This document shows, one piece after another, positions 60,949-64,000 of a stretch of 64,000 nt of DNA (the first letter of the stretch is position 1; every line of letters starts with the position of its first letter). Source of the DNA: Mytilus edulis (lineage: Eukaryota; Mollusca; Bivalvia; Mytilida; Mytilidae); contig NC_092346.1 in NCBI RefSeq assembly GCF_963676685.1, forward strand, positions 42,157,289 to 42,221,288. The letters run 5' to 3'. The notes beneath the pieces were generated by a model. That model had not been told where the DNA came from. It made no database searches and saw nothing but the letters and a program-made list of their open reading frames with translations. Made by a program: the position numbers and the translations under genes.

Positions 60949-61540
60949 GGTGGTATGGGAGTATAAAATAAAAATGATAGAATTTGTTCATACTTTGCCA
61001 AAACGTAGTATCTATTGATATATGTTGAAAAATATAATAAAAATGATAGGTCTCCGCGCATTTTTTCAAGCTACAGAACGTGACAAAATGACACATTTTG
61101 TATGGATTATTCAGGGAAAAACACCATTTTGTTATTAGAAACTAAACAAAATGATAGAATTGTTAAATACTTAAGGAAAAGATATCTTTCAGACAATGCT
61201 TTGAGAATATCAAAAGAAAAAATAGGGTCACCGTACGTTTTTTCCGGCTAAAATACAAAATAGGAAAAGTCCATGTAGAATCCTTCAGAAAATGCACTGT
61301 TTAAGAGTTACTTTCCCTTAAAATGCAAATTTTAAAAAAAATAAAAACTCCCAAAAATAATCAATATTTGCAGAGATATTTAATAATTATAAGTTATATT
61401 CTTATAAATTGGTTCTTTTAAATCAACAATCAATTTAAAAACTTCATTCCTGCATCAAATTTTGCTTACTTGATAGAAAATCTGGACCTTTGGTTTTCTA
61501 TATTTTACAATCCAAGATCGAGGAAGACACCCATACCACC
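60949..61540. mobile_element. TTAA-flanked MITE, 592 bp, unique to unit 7
   Basis: Flanked by TTAA at 60945-60948 and 61541-61544. Other units show the empty site (GTAGTCCTTAATGTAAC). Terminal inverted repeat GGTGGTATGGG at the left matches CCCATACCACC at the right. The TTAA duplication points to piggyBac-type mobilisation. Inner parts (AGGTCTCCGCGC, GGGTCACCGTACG, CAATCCAAGATCGAGG) are related to the older MITE at 29790-30389. It encodes no transposase. Confidence 0.85.
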
Positions 61541-61945
61541 TTAATGTAACATTAATAACGCAATGTAACCGTAGACACAAATTATTGTTACATTCGTAAT
61601 AAATCGGTTCCTTACCCAACCATGTCATCCGGTAATTAGTCTCCAATGTAACAATATTTGTTTATTATTTTTACATTAACATGTAACCGTAGCCAGGATC
61701 TAATTTTTTTACCTTATATTGGAAAATGTGACGTGGATGTATTGATGAGACCTCGATTGTAAACAAAAATAACCTTTTTGCACTTAACTGGGTGGTGCAA
61801 AATTGGTCGTATAAAAAGAAAGTGAAATCCAATATGGCAGACGATTCCATGCAATTGGTTAAATTTTGAAATTTGTATGATCTTTTTTCACTTTAAGCAA
61901 AAAACCATAGCTTTATGAATTGAAATTTCACATTTCCAAACATGA

Positions 61946-62018
61946 GCCTCCATAGCTCAGTGGTTAGAGCACTGGTTTAAAAAATCAGGGGTCGTGAGTT
62001 CGATCATCACTGAGGGCT
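61946..62018 (+). tRNA. tRNA-Thr-like gene, unit 7 (more decayed)
   Basis: The anticodon arm is CTGGT-TTAAAAA-ATCAG. Mismatches appear in the T stem (GTGAG against ATCAC) and acceptor (a C-A mismatch in GCCTCCA against TGAGGGC), and the B box ends in A. The copy is the most diverged of the seven, in line with its place near the array edge. Confidence 0.68.
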
Positions 62019-62200
62019 TCTAGCTAAGCTTTCGTTGATTAACGGACATCAATGAAGTTTAGTTTTTTTTTAATCGGTGAATATGATTTTGTTTACATCC
62101 CCTAAGTTTTAGTATGATGCCAAGGTTTGACATACAACATTGGGAGCTGAGTGAAATACATTAACACAAAATATTGGAGGTTATAAAACGTGACTTAATT

Positions 62201-64000
62201 ATGGCAAGCCGTTGTGAAATTTATTACCTATTTATTAATATTATTAAATCGATTTTTTAATATTAAAAAATACTTTCATTTTTTAATATTAATAAATGAA
62301 TATTTAATATTAAAACATCATTTATTAATATTAAAATATCATTTTTTTATATTAAATATTCAGTCTGATTTTTTAATATTAAATATTCAGTCTGATTTTT
62401 AAATATTAAATATTCAGTCGGATTTTTTAATATCAATAAATGAATTTTTAATTTTATTAAAAAATCAGCATCAATGTTACCTTTGGCGTTAAGGCAAACC
62501 AATCATTATCTGTCAAACGCTTAAATGATGATTATTGGACAAGTCGGTCCGGAGAAATTTTTGACCGACAATGTTAGGTCAACTCGGACCATCTTATATC
62601 GACCCAGATAAGTAATTAAGGAAAGTTCGAACTATTTAATGATTATAAACCATTAAATATTAAATTTTGAATTAAATTTTCTTTTAAAATCGTGCATTAA
62701 ATTTGCCAAAATAATTTATAATTTATAATTTACCACTGAATGTATTTTTTTTACTCTAATGGTGATAGGCATGTGGTTAAATATTCTGCATTGCCCCTAT
62801 CAGAGCTTTGAAAAGATCCATTCACATCAATATTTAAGTTTATGAAAAAATCAAAACATGGTGTCACATTCATGTTTACCACTGACTAAATTCTCGATCG
62901 ATTTATTTACTTGGGCCAACATAAGCGATGTGTAGGTATTTTTTTGTTAGTCAAATAGGACACGGAATTTCAACCCTTCCATTTTTTACATTTCAAATAT
63001 CTGTAATACTATTTCCGTAACCTGGAGTCTTGACTAATCAAACATACAAACTATTAGTCCCATGCATACAGTTGCCTTGTTGCTTCTATCAACAATTTGA
63101 CGTGTCTAGGTTAAACTAAAAGTACAGTGACACGATATTTCTTTATAGCAATATAAAGAATAAGGAGGTGTTATGTGATTGCCAATAAGACTATTCCACC
63201 AAAGTTCAAATGAATTGGGTGTAAGCAATTATAGACAACTGTTCGTCCATCAACAATAAGAAAAACATAGGGACATAGTTAAAAAAATAAAATGGGCACA
63301 TTTGTTTCGAAGTTGAACTTTTGACATGTCAAATCTAAAAATTACGACTTTAACTCAAATTCTTCACTTTATAAATCTCGAAATGTTGACTGTAATGGGG
63401 CCCCAGCTTGTCTGGCAAAACAGTCGATGGACGTCAGAGTAATCTCTGACTATAACATCCGGTGATCTGGTTGACCATGACTACTATTATTTATCTGCTA
63501 CAGAATTCCCAATATCAAGTTACAGTGATAATGACGTTGGTTATACTGTTGAATTTGATCACGGTTATTCCTGTAGCTAACAGACAAATGCAGGTGAAAT
63601 TCAAAATTTAACAAAAGTTTTAAACCAAATAAATTTATTTAAATTCACAATCTTTTAATTCTGTAGACTGTACTTCCTTTGACAAACTCTCAACAAATCT
63701 TGTCATTAATTATCACACATATTTACCTTATACAGTCCTATAGGACCTAAGTTTACTCATAAAGGAGACTTGAGTCCGAGTGATACATTTAGGTATATAT
63801 TGTATGCTCCCATATTGTCCAACATGTGATTTTATGGGAAGATGGAGTTATGATAACCCATGATAATGCCATGACTTTTTATAGGTATAGAGCATGTTAC
63901 TTGGAAGTATGTGGGCTACATACTTTGAAATTCAAGCTGCTGACACATTATTTGGATGCAATATAACTAACTAACTTTTTATTACTGAAAGTTTCAAAGA
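62201..64000 (+). repeat. Tandem array unit 8 (partial, cut by window end)
   Basis: Starts ATGGCAAGCCGTTGTG as in units 1 and 2 and keeps parts of the segment after the AT block that units 3-7 lost. Near 63966 the sequence jumps from GGATGCAATATAA to CTAACTTTTTATTACTG, which lie about 1 kb apart in unit 1 (27557 and 28587). A further deletion therefore falls just inside the window end. Confidence 0.8.

Larger units (their letters stand above)
56845..62200 (+). repeat. Tandem array unit 7 (5.4 kb, derived left, ancestral right, MITE insertion)
   Basis: Up to about 60.18 kb it follows units 3-6, including both shared deletions. From there it matches unit 1 (CAGTCTAACCTATAAATTGCC, TGTACTGTGATTGTACAATC). 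It contains a 592-bp MITE at 60949-61540 that the other units lack. Confidence 0.85.

Noticed and set aside
31389-62018. Seven working tRNA-Phe(AAA) genes
   Set aside because: The body is that of tRNA-Thr. Phe is normally read by a GAA anticodon, and several copies have broken anticodon arms or lack U33. Called tRNA-like instead.

Overview
The window looks like AT-rich nuclear DNA from a marine bivalve, most probably a mussel (Mytilus-like). The evidence is indirect. Several interspersed repeats have the form I know from mussel genomes, the intact retroelement is a Naiad-type Penelope-like element (PLE), there is a decayed exon of the ciliary assembly gene DNAAF2 (Kintoun), and exon-like pieces carry GT/AG splice signals. 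I find no convincing intact host gene. Nothing is organised like a bacterial or phage genome. Almost everything is mobile-element or tandem-repeat DNA.

Left part (1-18.5 kb): three copies of one long repeat, A (338-4513, resuming at 9377-9494), B (9833-12943) and C (15013-18305, inverted). Each holds a minisatellite of about 76 bp. The copies carry nested insertions: a recent double PLE insertion in A (4514-9376, minus strand), a 3-bp-TSD MITE in B and C but not in A, hammerhead-ribozyme-bearing elements in B and C, and a 1.77 kb foldback (long imperfect palindrome) at the end of B. The PLE consists of a 5'-truncated copy followed head to tail by a nearly full-length copy. The full copy has an N-terminal GIY-YIG endonuclease and a YIDD reverse transcriptase, split by a single-base frameshift.

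Middle part (18.5-25.7 kb): a decayed member of a widespread, uncharacterised, transposase-like family (about 20.5-22.8 kb, minus strand). It is joined directly to the N-terminal part of a DNAAF2 pseudogene (to 23379). Next come a cluster of short repeated CTACGAAAC motifs (24.06-24.82 kb) and a third truncated PLE.

Right part (25.7-64 kb): a tandem array of seven complete units of 4.6-6.2 kb plus a partial eighth. Every complete unit ends with a tRNA-like gene derived from tRNA-Thr, whose arms and internal promoter boxes are kept while the anticodon loop has become A-rich. Units at the two edges have the long, older layout. The middle units share the same deletions and are nearly identical, which is the pattern expected from repeated unequal exchange. 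Unit 2 carries an insertion with an apparently intact hammerhead ribozyme core (32236-32279, minus strand), and unit 7 carries a TTAA-flanked MITE whose older relative is built into every unit.

All calls come from reading the sequence. Family names rest on motif recognition, and no database search or folding program was run.
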